From NCBI GenBank assembly GCA_024277255.1, contig JAJRVQ010000179.1:30436-94435 (forward strand): a stretch of DNA of 64,000 nt, read 5' to 3'. Position 1 is the first letter of the stretch, and each line of letters starts with the position of its first letter. Both the position numbers and the translations under genes were made by a program. Under the pieces are notes generated by a model. The model had not been told where the DNA came from and did not search any database. It saw only the letters and a program-made list of their open reading frames with translations. This DNA is from Acidobacteriota bacterium. Its GTDB lineage: Bacteria > Acidobacteriota > Thermoanaerobaculia > Multivoradales > SZUA-115. This document shows, one piece after another, positions 1 through 9,724 of the stretch.

Positions 1-575
1 CACAGCCGCTGTTGTTGGCCACCGGAAAGACTGAGGGCGTTGTCGCTCAGTCGATCTTTGACTTCATCCCACAGCGCGGCGCTACGCAGGCTCTCTTCGA
101 CGATCTCTTCGAGGTCGCGCTTCTTGCTCACTCCTTGGATGCGACAGCCGTAGGCGACGTTCTCGAAGATCGACTTGGGGAAGGGGTTTGACTTTTGAAA
201 GACCATGCCGACCTGTTTGCGCAGGTCATGGACGTCGACGCTCGGCTCGAAGACGCTCTTGCCGTCGAGCCGTAGGCTGCCTTCGGTGCGCACGGCCGGG
301 ATCAGATCGTTGAGCCGGTTGAAGCAGCGCAGCAAGGTCGACTTACCGCAACCCGAGGGGCCGATGAAGGCGGTGATCTTCTTCGGGGCGATGGCGAGCG
401 AGATCTTGTCGAGGGCCTGTTTCTCGCCGTACCACAGGGAGAGTTGATCGACCTCGAAGATCGGGTTCTCGATCCTTGCGGCTTCCTCGTCGCGGGGCGT
501 CACCCCCATGCGGGTCTCGGGCAGTCCACGCGCCGGCGTGGAGGTTGAGTGCGGGTGGTCAAGAGCGGCTTCCAT
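1..575 (-). CDS. pstB: Phosphate ABC transporter ATP-binding protein PstB (partial, runs off left edge)
   Basis: Reverse-strand translation includes [59 protein letters not shown] (Walker A) and LSGGQQQRL signature at the window edge; start ATG at 575. Not in the ORF track because it is open at the edge. Confidence 0.93.
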   Translation of the reverse strand, partial: MEAALDHPHSTSTPARGLPETRMGVTPRDEEAARIENPIFEVDQLSLWYGEKQALDKISLAIAPKKITAFIGPSGCGKSTLLRCFNRLNDLIPAVRTEGSLRLDGKSVFEPSVDVHDLRKQVGMVFQKSNPFPKSIFENVAYGCRIQGVSKKRDLEEIVEESLRSAALWDEVKDRLSDNALSLSGGQQQRL

Positions 576-604
576 CGCTGGCTCCTCGTCTTCGCTGGTG
601 ACCT

Positions 605-1294
605 TCAGTGAGGCTCGGTCGCTTCGTCGTAGCGGGTGGCCGAGTGGCGGATGTCCGTGGCTTCGACGTAGAAGATGATGCTCTCGCAGATGTTGGTGGC
701 GTGATCGGCGATGCGCTCGAGATTCTGGGCGATCAGCAGCTGGTGGAAGGTGTTGGTGGCTTGGTCGGAGTTTTGGCTGACTTTCGCCAGCAACGACCGC
801 GAGAGTGCCTCGTAGTGATCGTCGATCTGGTCGTCGCGCTGCCAGATTTGACGGGCCAGCTCGGCATCGCGATGGACGAAGGCATCGAGGCTCTGAGCGA
901 CCATCCGGCGCACGTTGTGCGCCATGCGTTCGAGTTCCGCGCGCAGCCTCGCTGGTGGTGGACAGCTCAGTTCGCAGGCGGAGCGGGCGATGTTCTTGGC
1001 CGAGTCGCCGGTGCGTTCCAGGTCCTTGACGATGTTCATCACCGAGATCAGGAAGCGCAGGTCGATCGCCGTCGGCTGCTGTCTGGCCAGCGCCGAGAGG
1101 CAGTGTTCATCGATCTGCTTTTCGTAGTCGTCGACGTCGCGGTCACGGTGGACGACCTCGGCTGCGAGTTGGCAATCGTGGTCGCTGACGCAGCGCATGG
1201 CCTCAGCGACCATTCCTTCGACCGTGGCTCCCATGGTGAGCATCTGCTGGCGGATCAGGTCAAGATCCTGGTCGAGCTGTCTATCCATTGGCAT
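605..1294 (-). CDS. phoU: Phosphate signalling complex protein PhoU
   Basis: 229 aa, two PhoU helical repeats ([41 protein letters not shown]). Confidence 0.95.
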   Translation of the reverse strand: MPMDRQLDQDLDLIRQQMLTMGATVEGMVAEAMRCVSDHDCQLAAEVVHRDRDVDDYEKQIDEHCLSALARQQPTAIDLRFLISVMNIVKDLERTGDSAKNIARSACELSCPPPARLRAELERMAHNVRRMVAQSLDAFVHRDAELARQIWQRDDQIDDHYEALSRSLLAKVSQNSDQATNTFHQLLIAQNLERIADHATNICESIIFYVEATDIRHSATRYDEATEPH

Positions 1295-1380
1295 TCCTTG
1301 CTGTGTGCGAGGTACGGGGCGCGCGCCCAGCAGGGTTCAACGCTGCTGCGCAAGGCTAGCGAGCTGTTGTCGCCCGGACC

Positions 1381-1409
1381 TTGACAGTAGTGTTACAACT
1401 CAGCGACAG
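1381..1409 (-). promoter_or_regulatory. Candidate Pho box (three 7-bp units at 11-bp period) upstream of phoU
   Basis: Minus strand reads CTGTCGC-TGAG-TTGTAAC-ACTA-CTGTCAA: 7-4-7-4-7 spacing resembling the CTGTCAT-type Pho box, 87 bp upstream of the phoU start. Confidence 0.6.
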
Positions 1410-1413
1410 CACG

Positions 1414-3189
1414 CTAGCTAGGAAGCCGGACGCGAAACAGGGTGAAGGCTCCCTCCACGCTCTCCACCTCGACTGTTCCACCGTGGAGTTGGGCGATGTG
1501 TTTGACGATCGCCAGGCCAAGACCGGTACCGCCCTCGGCGCGCGAGCGGCCTTTGTCGACTCGGTAGAAGCGCTCGAACAGGCGTGGTAGCGCTTCGGCC
1601 GGAATGCCGAGGCCGGTGTCGCGGACACAGATCTCGACCTGCTCGCCGAGCGCATGGATGGAAAGATCGACCCGCCCGCCCTCGCGGTTGTACTTGACGG
1701 CATTTTCCAGCAGGTTGACGAACAATCTCTCCAGGCTGCCGGCATCACCGAGGACTGGGGGCACCTCTGCGCAGTCCGTGTGGATCTGCACCTTCCGCCG
1801 TCGCGCCGTGCCCGAGATGGTCTCCAGCGCGCGTGTGGCCACCGCCGCGAGGTCGACGCTCTCTGCAACGTGGGTTCCAGCCGAGCTTTCGAGCCGAGAG
1901 AGGGTCAGCAGGTCGTCGAGCAAGGCCTGAAGGCGCGAGCAATGGGCGAGGATACGACCGACGAAACGCTCGGCATGGTCCGGCTCGGCCAGTGCACCGT
2001 CGCTGAGCGTTTCCGCGTAACCGCGAATCGCCGCCAGCGGCGTGCGCAGCTCGTGGGAGACATTGGCCACGAAGTCGCGGCGGGTGGCGGCCAGACGGTT
2101 GGCAGCGGTGGTGTCGCGCACCACCACTACACTGCCGCCGCCCTCGCCGAGCGCCGAGCCCGCGATCAGCAACGAGCGGGGTTGGGGTCGATCGAGGTCG
2201 ACCTCGATCGCCGGGCAGTCCTCGCCGTGCAAAGAAGCCTCGGCGACGCGTGTGAGTTCGGGCAAGCGGGTGACTTCGAGCGGTGTCATGCCACGTACTT
2301 CGCGGTCGATGTTGAACAGCGCTCGGAAGGCGGGGTTGGCCAGATCGACCCGCCCGTCGGCGCCCACCACCAGCACCCCCTCGGACATGCCGGAGAGGAT
2401 CTTGTAGAAATGATCGCGCTCCGTTTCGACAGCTGCGATCTGATCGCGCACCCGCTCGGCGAGTCGGTTGAGCGCCTCGGCGAGGGTCGCGAGCTGTTCG
2501 TTCTTGGGAAGCGGCAGCCGATAGTCGTACTGGCCGGCGGCCAGCCTCCGGGCTCCGCCGATCAAGTTGACCAGCGGCTGGAACAGGCGCCGGTCAAACC
2601 ACAGTGAGGCGGCCATCATCGCCGCCAAAGCCGCCGCCAGGGCGAGGAGGGTGATGGCGGCCAGACGGGTACGCAATTCCGCGAGCTGCTTGAGCGGCAT
2701 GGCGAGCCGGAGGGTGAAGAGCCGGCCATCGGTGGTCGTCACGCGGCGGGCGGCGTAGACATACTCCTGGCCGGTGGTCGTGCTGCGGCGCACCGAGAAG
2801 CCGGTTCCTTGGAGCACCGCGGCGAGGATCTCGGGCCGGCCGGCGTGGTTCTCCATCGCCGCCAGGCGGTCGCCGTCGCGCGCACTGTCGGCCAGCACCG
2901 TGCCGTCGCGCGCGATCACGGTGACGCGCAATGGCGTGCCGGCAGGCAGCGCCGTGACCTGCGCCTGTAGCTCCGTGCTGCCACATGGGGCCGAGCTGCG
3001 TTGTGACTCCAGTTGGGCGAGGATGTTGGGCGCCAGCACCCGAGCTTCGTTGAGCAGTTGGTCGGCCACCGAGCGCACCAGCAGGTTGGGCAAGAGCAGC
3101 CACAGCAAGGCGCTGATGGTGGCGATGGCGGCCGCCGCGGGCGCCAGCGAGGAAAGGCGCAGGCGGCTGAACGAGAAGAGGGGTGGCAT
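1414..3189 (-). CDS. phoR: Phosphate regulon-type sensor histidine kinase (TM-HAMP-PAS-HisKA-HATPase)
   Basis: 591 aa; FVANVSHELRTPLAAIRGYAETL H-box, NLLENAVKYN N-box, GTGLGLAIVKHIAQLHGG G2 box; adjacent to phoB/phoU/pstB. Confidence 0.92.
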   Translation of the reverse strand: MPPLFSFSRLRLSSLAPAAAAIATISALLWLLLPNLLVRSVADQLLNEARVLAPNILAQLESQRSSAPCGSTELQAQVTALPAGTPLRVTVIARDGTVLADSARDGDRLAAMENHAGRPEILAAVLQGTGFSVRRSTTTGQEYVYAARRVTTTDGRLFTLRLAMPLKQLAELRTRLAAITLLALAAALAAMMAASLWFDRRLFQPLVNLIGGARRLAAGQYDYRLPLPKNEQLATLAEALNRLAERVRDQIAAVETERDHFYKILSGMSEGVLVVGADGRVDLANPAFRALFNIDREVRGMTPLEVTRLPELTRVAEASLHGEDCPAIEVDLDRPQPRSLLIAGSALGEGGGSVVVVRDTTAANRLAATRRDFVANVSHELRTPLAAIRGYAETLSDGALAEPDHAERFVGRILAHCSRLQALLDDLLTLSRLESSAGTHVAESVDLAAVATRALETISGTARRRKVQIHTDCAEVPPVLGDAGSLERLFVNLLENAVKYNREGGRVDLSIHALGEQVEICVRDTGLGIPAEALPRLFERFYRVDKGRSRAEGGTGLGLAIVKHIAQLHGGTVEVESVEGAFTLFRVRLPS

Positions 3190-3201
3190 GCGGTCTGCGA
3201 T

Positions 3202-3894
3202 CTAAAGAGTGAGCCGGTAGCCGACGCCGATCACCGTCTCGATGCGCTCCGCTTCCGGACCCAGCTTGCGACGCAGGCGCCGAATGTGGGTGTCGACCGT
3301 CCGGCTGTCGATGTCGTCGACATAGCCCCAGACGTCGCTCAGCAGCCGGCCGCGAGTTTGCACTCGTCCGGCCCGTTCGATCAGCACGTGCAGCAGTCGG
3401 AACTCGGTGGCGGTCAAGGAGATTTCCTCGCCGTCCACCGCGCAGCGGTGCGCCTCGGGATCGAGGATGAGGCTACCGATCTCGAGCCTCCCGGTGCCGC
3501 TGTCCTTCTCCTCGGCGAGGGGTGCCCGGCGCAAGACCGCCTTGGCGCGCAGGACCACTTCCCGAGGCGAGAAGGGCTTGGTGATGTAGTCGTCGGCGCC
3601 CAGCTCAAAGCCGACGATTCGATCGACCTCCTCGCCACGGGCGGTGAGCATGATCAGCGGGATGCCGGCGGTGGCGGCGTTGCGCTTGAGGGCGCGGGTC
3701 AGTTCCAGGCCGTCGAGGCCCGGCAGCATCAGGTCGAGCAGGATTAGATCGGGCGGATCGCGCCGGATTTGCGCCAGGGCCTCGTCACCCCGATCGGCCA
3801 ACTCCACAGCGAAACCGTCCTTGCCGAGGTTGTAGGCGAGAACTTCGGCGATATCGGGCTCGTCTTCGACGATCAGAATTCGCTGACCACTCAT
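3202..3894 (-). CDS. phoB: OmpR/PhoB-family response regulator
   Basis: Receiver (ILIVEDEPDI, LILLDLMLPGLDGLEL, ADDYITKPFSP) plus C-terminal winged helix (LTATEFRLLHVLIERAGRVQTR, DSRTVDTHIRRLRRKLG). Confidence 0.93.
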   Translation of the reverse strand: MSGQRILIVEDEPDIAEVLAYNLGKDGFAVELADRGDEALAQIRRDPPDLILLDLMLPGLDGLELTRALKRNAATAGIPLIMLTARGEEVDRIVGFELGADDYITKPFSPREVVLRAKAVLRRAPLAEEKDSGTGRLEIGSLILDPEAHRCAVDGEEISLTATEFRLLHVLIERAGRVQTRGRLLSDVWGYVDDIDSRTVDTHIRRLRRKLGPEAERIETVIGVGYRLTL

Positions 3895-3979
3895 CGAATC
3901 TCCATAGCAGCGGTCCCCAGCTGGCGGTGGCGCTGTGCAGAGAAGCTAGCATGCGCGTCACAAGGTCCGCCCGCTACGG

Positions 3980-3997
3980 TGTGACGATCCTGTGACT
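3980..3997 (-). promoter_or_regulatory. Candidate Pho box upstream of phoB
   Basis: Plus strand TGTGAC-GATCC-TGTGAC: two identical 6-mers at 11-bp period (minus GTCACA-GGATC-GTCACA), 86 bp upstream of the phoB start. Confidence 0.5.
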
Positions 3998-4007
3998 ACC
4001 GAGTCCG

Positions 4008-5126
4008 CTAGTCGCTAGGCGGGCTCGCGAAGAGGCTGCTTTGGGGCTGGTCTTCGTCCTGGGCCTCGGTTCTTGCCTCGTCTTGGGATGGGGCGGTTTC
4101 GACCTGGGTTTCGACCTGGGTTTCGATCTGGGTTTCAACCTTCGATGAGGGTGCTGGAGCTGGCTCATCCTTGGGCACGGGATCGAGGTAGATGAAGCGG
4201 CCTAGACCGCGCAGGAACTGCATTCCACCACCCTGCTTGCGGTGGTTGTGCAGCTGGTTGAGCTTGGCGTCGAGGTCGTCGATGAAGTGCAGCACGATCG
4301 CTTCGGAGGTCATCGGTTCCACCGGCGCGCTGTACTCCTTCTTGCCTTGGTGGGAGAGGACCAGATGCTCGAGCAGAAGCTGCAGGTCCGGCGGAAAATC
4401 GGGGATGGCCGCGCAGCGGGCCAGTACCAGGTCCCGCCCGATCACCGTGTGACCGACCAGCCGGCCTTCCATCGTGTAGTCGTTGGCGGGCATGGCGCCG
4501 ATCTCGCGCAGCTTGCCGAGGTCGTGAAAGAGCACTCCGATCAGTACCAGATCGCGGTCGATATCGCGGTAGTGGCCGCAAACCCCGAGCGCCAACTCGG
4601 CCATCGACACCACATGCTCGATCAAACCGCCCAGGTAGGCGTGGTGCATCGTCTTGGCGGCCGGATGTAGACGCAATGCTTCACCGTGTTCGGCGAGGGT
4701 CTCCTCCGCCAGACGGCGCAGCACCGGGCGCTCGATCTTGCCCGGATAGATCGCGTTGAGCCGCCGCCACAGGTCGTCTAGATCTTCGTCGGTAGAGGGG
4801 ATCAGCTTGGTTTCGTCGAAACCGTGGGCGCGGTCTTCTTCGCTGACTCGACGGCAGTTGTCCACCGACAACTGGAGCGCCTCGCGGTAGAGCTTGACGC
4901 TGCCCTTGACGGCCACGAAGTCGTGAGTCTCGAACTCGCTTTGCATCGCCGGGCTGTCGGCCCAGACCTTGGCGGCCATCGAACCGGTGGCGTCGGTCAC
5001 CTGCATGTCGAGGTATTTGCGACCATTGCGGTCCTGGCGCTCTTCCTTCCGGCTCAGCAGAAGGTAGGCGCGAATGGTGTCGCCGGATTCCCAGGTCTCA
5101 ATCGGTTCGTTGCTGCGGCTTGCCAT
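4008..5126 (-). CDS. YhaM-like 3'-5' exoribonuclease (OB-fold + HD domain)
   Basis: OB-fold N-terminus (GDTIRAYLLLSRKEERQDRNGRKYLDMQVTDATGSMAAKVW) and HD motif (LIGVLFHDLGKL; HHAYLGGLIEHVVSM). Start chosen at MASRSNEP (5126) with GAGGAG upstream. Confidence 0.85.
   Translation of the reverse strand: MASRSNEPIETWESGDTIRAYLLLSRKEERQDRNGRKYLDMQVTDATGSMAAKVWADSPAMQSEFETHDFVAVKGSVKLYREALQLSVDNCRRVSEEDRAHGFDETKLIPSTDEDLDDLWRRLNAIYPGKIERPVLRRLAEETLAEHGEALRLHPAAKTMHHAYLGGLIEHVVSMAELALGVCGHYRDIDRDLVLIGVLFHDLGKLREIGAMPANDYTMEGRLVGHTVIGRDLVLARCAAIPDFPPDLQLLLEHLVLSHQGKKEYSAPVEPMTSEAIVLHFIDDLDAKLNQLHNHRKQGGGMQFLRGLGRFIYLDPVPKDEPAPAPSSKVETQIETQVETQVETAPSQDEARTEAQDEDQPQSSLFASPPSD
4095..4136. repeat. 12-bp in-frame tandem repeat (GGTTTCGAYCTG, about 3.5 copies)
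   Basis: ggtttcgacctg ggtttcgacctg ggtttcgatctg ggtttc; encodes the (V/I)ETQ repeats in the YhaM-like C-terminal tail. Confidence 0.9.
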
Positions 5127-5180
5127 CAATATTGCTCCTCGATCGGAGCGCATAGTAGCAGTTGGCGCACTTTCGGTGCT

Positions 5181-6320
5181 TCATCGACCCTCGCCCGTGG
5201 TCGATGCTTTCGCAGCCACCTGGGCGAGGGTCACCCGGGCCAGCTCGCGCAGCGGCACGTGGAGGTCCACCGCTCCGCTGGCGCAGGCCTCTTTGGCCAT
5301 GCCGAAAACCACCGAAGTAGCCTCGTTTTGCACCAGGGTCGCGGCGCCGGCTTGGCGCATCTCCAGCAAGCCGGCGGCTCCGTCGTTACCCATGCCGGTG
5401 AGAATGACCCCCACCGCATTGGATCCGGCGGCCTGGGCGACGGAACGAAAGAGCACGTCGACACTCGGGCGGTGCCGGCAGACCAGCGGCCCGTCGATCA
5501 GTTCGATGCGATAGTGCAGCCCCTGCCGGCGAACCGCGATGTGTCGATCTCCCGGGGCGACGAGGAATCTCCCCTCCTGGAGCAGTTCACCGTGGCGGGC
5601 CTCTTTCACCTCGACGCGGCAGATCTCGTCGAGCCGGTTGGCGAAGGCGCCTGTAAAGGCCTTGGGCATGTGCTGGACGATGATGCCCGGCGGAGTCTGC
5701 GCCGGTAGCGCTGCCAGCAACTCGGACAGCGCGTCAGGACCGCCGGTCGAAGCACCGATGGCGATCAAGGTGCCGGCGGCGCTGCGCTGGCTGGGGAAGC
5801 CGTGTCGCGACGGCAACACCGCGTCCGCGGTGAGCGGCTGGGTGGGCGCCAGGCGTGGGCTCTCGCGCTTGGTGACCCGCGCCTGACTGGCGGCGCGCAG
5901 CGTGTCGATCAGCATCAGTGCCGACTCGTGAAGAAACTCGGTGATCCCCACCTTGGGTTTGGCGAGTACCTCGACGGCACCCTCTTCCAAAGCCTGAAAG
6001 GCGGTATCGGTCCCACGGCCGGCATGGCTGGAGCAGACGACGACGGGGATCGGTTGGTGGCGCATGATCCGGCGCAGGAAGGTAAGGCCGTCCATCCGCG
6101 GCATCTCGAGATCGAGCAGGATGACATCCGGCCGTGTCCGTTCGATTCTGCGCATGGCGATCAGCGGATCGGCGGCGGTGGCCACCTCCATTCCGGGTTC
6201 CTGTTCGAGCAGGGTGGTCATGAACCGGCGCATGACCGCGGAGTCGTCCACCACCAACACGCGAGTGAGGCCAGGCGGTTGCTGCCGGGACGAGGTTGGA
6301 GGCGCTGACTTGCCGGTCAC
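5181..6320 (-). CDS. cheB: Chemotaxis response regulator protein-glutamate methylesterase CheB
   Basis: N-terminal receiver (VLVVDDSAVMRRFMT, VILLDLEMPRMDGLTF) and CheB esterase (AIGASTGGPDALSELL, QHMPKAFTGAFANRLD, LTGMGNDGAAGLLEMR). Confidence 0.96.
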   Translation of the reverse strand: MTGKSAPPTSSRQQPPGLTRVLVVDDSAVMRRFMTTLLEQEPGMEVATAADPLIAMRRIERTRPDVILLDLEMPRMDGLTFLRRIMRHQPIPVVVCSSHAGRGTDTAFQALEEGAVEVLAKPKVGITEFLHESALMLIDTLRAASQARVTKRESPRLAPTQPLTADAVLPSRHGFPSQRSAAGTLIAIGASTGGPDALSELLAALPAQTPPGIIVQHMPKAFTGAFANRLDEICRVEVKEARHGELLQEGRFLVAPGDRHIAVRRQGLHYRIELIDGPLVCRHRPSVDVLFRSVAQAAGSNAVGVILTGMGNDGAAGLLEMRQAGAATLVQNEATSVVFGMAKEACASGAVDLHVPLRELARVTLAQVAAKASTTGEGR

Positions 6321-7288
6321 GGATTGGTGCGCGTGTAAACGCAGGGAATGACGCTGCGCATCTGTTCGGTGAGCCCATTCAGATTCTCGGCATGGCCCAT
6401 GAACAAGAAGCCGTTGGGTGCCAGCCGTTTAAGCAGTTGACCGATGACCCGGCGGCGGGTCTGCGGGTCGAAGTAGATGAGGACGTTGCGGCAAAAGATC
6501 AGGTCGAAAGGGCCGCGGACGGTGTAGTTTTCGGCGTTGAGGTTCAGTCGGTCGAAGTGAACCACCGAGCGGATTTTGCGCGTCGCTTTCACTTTGCCGA
6601 ACTGGCTGCGCACACCCTTGAGCATGAAGCGCCGGCGCAGTACCTCGGGGATTCGCTTGGCCCGCTCGATGGGCCATATCGCTTTGCGGGCGGTGGCGAG
6701 CACCCGGGTCGAGAGATCGGTGGCCTGGACCTCCACCTGCCAAGCGGCTTCGGGAGTCAGATGGTGCAGCAAGGTCATGGCCAGCGAGAAGGGCTCCTCT
6801 CCGCTGGAACAGGCCACGCTCCAAGCGCGCAAACGGCGTGGCCGGTTGCCGGCGGCGGCCGATGCGTTCCACTGCGGAATGATCTCTTCGGCCAGCAGAT
6901 CGAACTGCTTTGACTCGCGAAAAAACTGAGTCTCGTTGGTGCAGATGCGGTCGAGCATCTCGATCTGCTCTTCGTGGCCAGGCTGCTTGGCCAGCCGGTA
7001 GTAGGCGGTGAAAGAGGTCAGCGAGAGTTCGCGCAGCCGGCGGGTCAGCCGCCGCACCAGAAGTGCTTTCTTGGCCGGCACCAGGTGGATGCCGGCCAGC
7101 CGATGAATGAGCCCTTGGAAGAGGGCGAATTCTCGATCGCTGATCGGCCGGATCTCGTTGCGGGTGAGTGGTGAGGGTGGCTGGTCGCCGTGTCGTTGGA
7201 GTGTCTCGCTCTGCCTTCGACCGGCCTCCCACAGCTCGTTCTCAGCTTGGTCGCGTCGAGCGCGAACGCTGGAGGGCACGGCGATCAT
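6317..7288 (-). CDS. cheR: Chemotaxis protein methyltransferase CheR
   Basis: CheR motifs: ICTNETQFFRESKQFDLL, LRAWSVACSSGEEPFSLAM, FDLIFCRNVLIYFDPQTR, GFLFMGHAENL. Confidence 0.96.
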   Translation of the reverse strand: MIAVPSSVRARRDQAENELWEAGRRQSETLQRHGDQPPSPLTRNEIRPISDREFALFQGLIHRLAGIHLVPAKKALLVRRLTRRLRELSLTSFTAYYRLAKQPGHEEQIEMLDRICTNETQFFRESKQFDLLAEEIIPQWNASAAAGNRPRRLRAWSVACSSGEEPFSLAMTLLHHLTPEAAWQVEVQATDLSTRVLATARKAIWPIERAKRIPEVLRRRFMLKGVRSQFGKVKATRKIRSVVHFDRLNLNAENYTVRGPFDLIFCRNVLIYFDPQTRRRVIGQLLKRLAPNGFLFMGHAENLNGLTEQMRSVIPCVYTRTNP

Positions 7289-7944
7289 GATGGATCGCCG
7301 TCGGGATCGTCATCGTCGCTCGCCGTTTCGGTGGCCGGCGCAATGGCCGACTCGCCCTCTTCATGGTCTCCATCCCCGTCGTCAGCCGTGGTGTCGCCGA
7401 CGTTCTCACCGTCGGCTTCAATAGCGGCCGCGGTGAGTAGCTCGTCCACGGTCAACACGCGGCCCGTATCGAGAACCAAGGCGAGACCGCCGGTCTCGTC
7501 TCGTGCCATGCCGAGGAGGTAAGCGGCGCTCATGCGGGTGCCGAAAGCGGGGGGTGGTTCGATCTCTTCCGGCGATAGCTCGATCACATTGTCGACCGAG
7601 TCGACGACCATCCCCATGACGATCTGTTCGCTGACCAGGTTGACCTCGACGATCACGATGCAGGAACGAGAGGTGATCTCGGTGGCCGGGAGGTTGAGTT
7701 TTGCCGCCAGGTCGACCACAGGCAGAGCCCTGCCGCGCAGGTTCATCACGCCGCGAATCCAAGGCGGAGTGGCGGGGATCCGGGTGATGGGACCGACGCT
7801 GAGGATCTCGCGAATTTGCAGAATGCTCGCCGCGTAGCGTTCCCCCGCGCACAGGAAGGTGAGGTAGGGGCGCTTCGGCCCGAGTTCGGCGACCTCGGTT
7901 TCGGCCGGGACTGGGGAGTCTGCGGTATCGCGTGGCGAGGGCAT
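7285..7944 (-). CDS. cheW: Chemotaxis coupling protein CheW, acidic C-terminal tail
   Basis: CheW fold: YLTFLCAGERYAASILQIREILSVGPITRIPATPPWIRGVMNLRGRALPVVDLAAKL. Confidence 0.93.
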   Translation of the reverse strand: MPSPRDTADSPVPAETEVAELGPKRPYLTFLCAGERYAASILQIREILSVGPITRIPATPPWIRGVMNLRGRALPVVDLAAKLNLPATEITSRSCIVIVEVNLVSEQIVMGMVVDSVDNVIELSPEEIEPPPAFGTRMSAAYLLGMARDETGGLALVLDTGRVLTVDELLTAAAIEADGENVGDTTADDGDGDHEEGESAIAPATETASDDDDPDGDPS

Positions 7945-7951
7945 GGTGAGG

Positions 7952-9715
7952 TTAGAAGCGCTCGAAGTCCTTGTCTTCTTGGAGTTCGGCGGTTGAAAGG
8001 CGGCTATGAGTCGCGGCGGTCCACGTGGCCACGGGTGCAGATGCGGCCTCGCGACCCTTGTCGTCGTTGTGCTGAGAGGTCTGGCCGCCGCCGGCTGGGC
8101 GTGCGGGACGGTCGAGTTGGAAGAGCGCCATCAGACGGTCGAGCGATTCGGCCTGTGAGGCCATCTCCTGTGAGGTACCGGAGAGTTCCTCGGCAGCCGA
8201 GGCGTTGCGCTGTGCCACCTGGTCGACCTGGCTCATCGCTCCGTTGATCTGGTTGACCCCCGAGGCCTGCTCCTCCGAAGCGGCGGCGACCTCTTGCACC
8301 AGGTCCGCTGTGCGGCGGATGGAGGGTACGAGCTCGATGAGCAGTTGGCCGGAATGCTCGGCGACTTTCAGGCAAGAGGAGGCGAGGTCGCTGATCTCCT
8401 TGGCTGCTACCTGGCTGCGCTCGGCCAGTTTGCGCACTTCGGCGGCGACCACCGCAAAGCCGCGGCCGTGATCGCCGGCCCGCGCCGCTTCGATCGCCGC
8501 GTTGAGGGCCAGGAGGTTGGTTTGGTAGGCGATGTCTTCGACGATGGAGATCTTCTCGGCGATGCTCTTCATCGCATCGACGGTTTCGACCACGGCGGAG
8601 CCACTGCCCTCGGCATCCTCGGCTCCCTGGATCGCCATGCGCTCCATTTGCCGGCTGCTGCTGGCGTTCTGGCTGATCGAGGCGGTCATCTCTTCGAGAC
8701 TGGAAGTCGCCTCTTCGACCGATGCCGCCTGTTCACTGGTTCCCTGCGACAGGCTCTGCGCGGTAGCGGAGATCTGTGAGGATGCGGAGTTGAGGGTGCG
8801 CACTCCGGAACGGACCTCTCGGATAGTGGTGGAGAGTTTCACCGCCATGGTCTGAAAAGCGGTGCCCAATTGATCGCGCGAAGAACGCTGGCTGACCTTG
8901 ACCCCCAGATCGCCGTCGGCGATCGCCTTGGCCACGTTAGCCATGTCACGCAGGTAGGCGACGATGCGGCGCATGGCGAGAAGCAGCTGGCCGACCTCGT
9001 CGCGGGAGTGGACCTCGATCTGTGCTTCGAGGTTTCCGACCGCCAGCTGGTTGGCCACCGTTACCGCATGGCCGAGGGGTCGGGTGACAGAACGGATCAA
9101 GAAGACCGAGAAGAGGATCAACAAGATCAGGCAGAGTGCGCTGACCCAGCGGATAGTCTGCAACAACCTCGCTGACGACATCTGATTTTGCCGCGCGGTG
9201 GCGAAGGCGTCGATCATCCCTTGATCGCAGCTGGTGGTCAGCTGTTCGAGCGTAACCCGCACGTCGTTGTAGCTGTTGACCATGGTTTCGAGATCATGGG
9301 CGATGCCTTCACCGGTTTCTTGACTGCGCAGCCGCGGGATGGTGCGCAGAGCGAGTTCGTTGTAGGTGGTGAATTTGGTGCGCAGGTCCTCGAGGGTGTC
9401 GGCGGCGAGGTACGGATTCTTTTCGGCGGTTTCGAGGTGGCGGAAGAAGAGCTGCCCGCTCTCCTTTGCCTCGGCGAAGAACTCTTCGTCGTGGGCTGCT
9501 ACGGTGTCCTTCAAGTCGCGCTGGAAATTCCCCAGCGTTTGCCTCAGGTCTCGGGTCACTTCCGAGGCGGGAAAATAGCCACTCTCGATCTCGGTCAGCA
9601 GCGCCTCGTTCTTGGTCACCGCGAGGGGACTGATGAGAACGATGGCCAGTAGGGCGAGCCCTGCCACGCCGGGCAGCAGCATGATCTTGTGGGCGAATTT
9701 CATCTTGTTGAACAT
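7952..9715 (-). CDS. Methyl-accepting chemotaxis protein (TM-sensor-TM-HAMP-MCP signal)
   Basis: Hairpin tip signature [54 protein letters not shown]; two TM segments; C-terminus ends DFERF. Confidence 0.95.
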   Translation of the reverse strand: MFNKMKFAHKIMLLPGVAGLALLAIVLISPLAVTKNEALLTEIESGYFPASEVTRDLRQTLGNFQRDLKDTVAAHDEEFFAEAKESGQLFFRHLETAEKNPYLAADTLEDLRTKFTTYNELALRTIPRLRSQETGEGIAHDLETMVNSYNDVRVTLEQLTTSCDQGMIDAFATARQNQMSSARLLQTIRWVSALCLILLILFSVFLIRSVTRPLGHAVTVANQLAVGNLEAQIEVHSRDEVGQLLLAMRRIVAYLRDMANVAKAIADGDLGVKVSQRSSRDQLGTAFQTMAVKLSTTIREVRSGVRTLNSASSQISATAQSLSQGTSEQAASVEEATSSLEEMTASISQNASSSRQMERMAIQGAEDAEGSGSAVVETVDAMKSIAEKISIVEDIAYQTNLLALNAAIEAARAGDHGRGFAVVAAEVRKLAERSQVAAKEISDLASSCLKVAEHSGQLLIELVPSIRRTADLVQEVAAASEEQASGVNQINGAMSQVDQVAQRNASAAEELSGTSQEMASQAESLDRLMALFQLDRPARPAGGGQTSQHNDDKGREAASAPVATWTAATHSRLSTAELQEDKDFERF

Positions 9716-9724
9716 GCCAGCACC

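Noticed and set aside
608-1384. 258-aa plus-strand ORF opposite phoU
   Set aside because: Complement of phoU; no independent signal.
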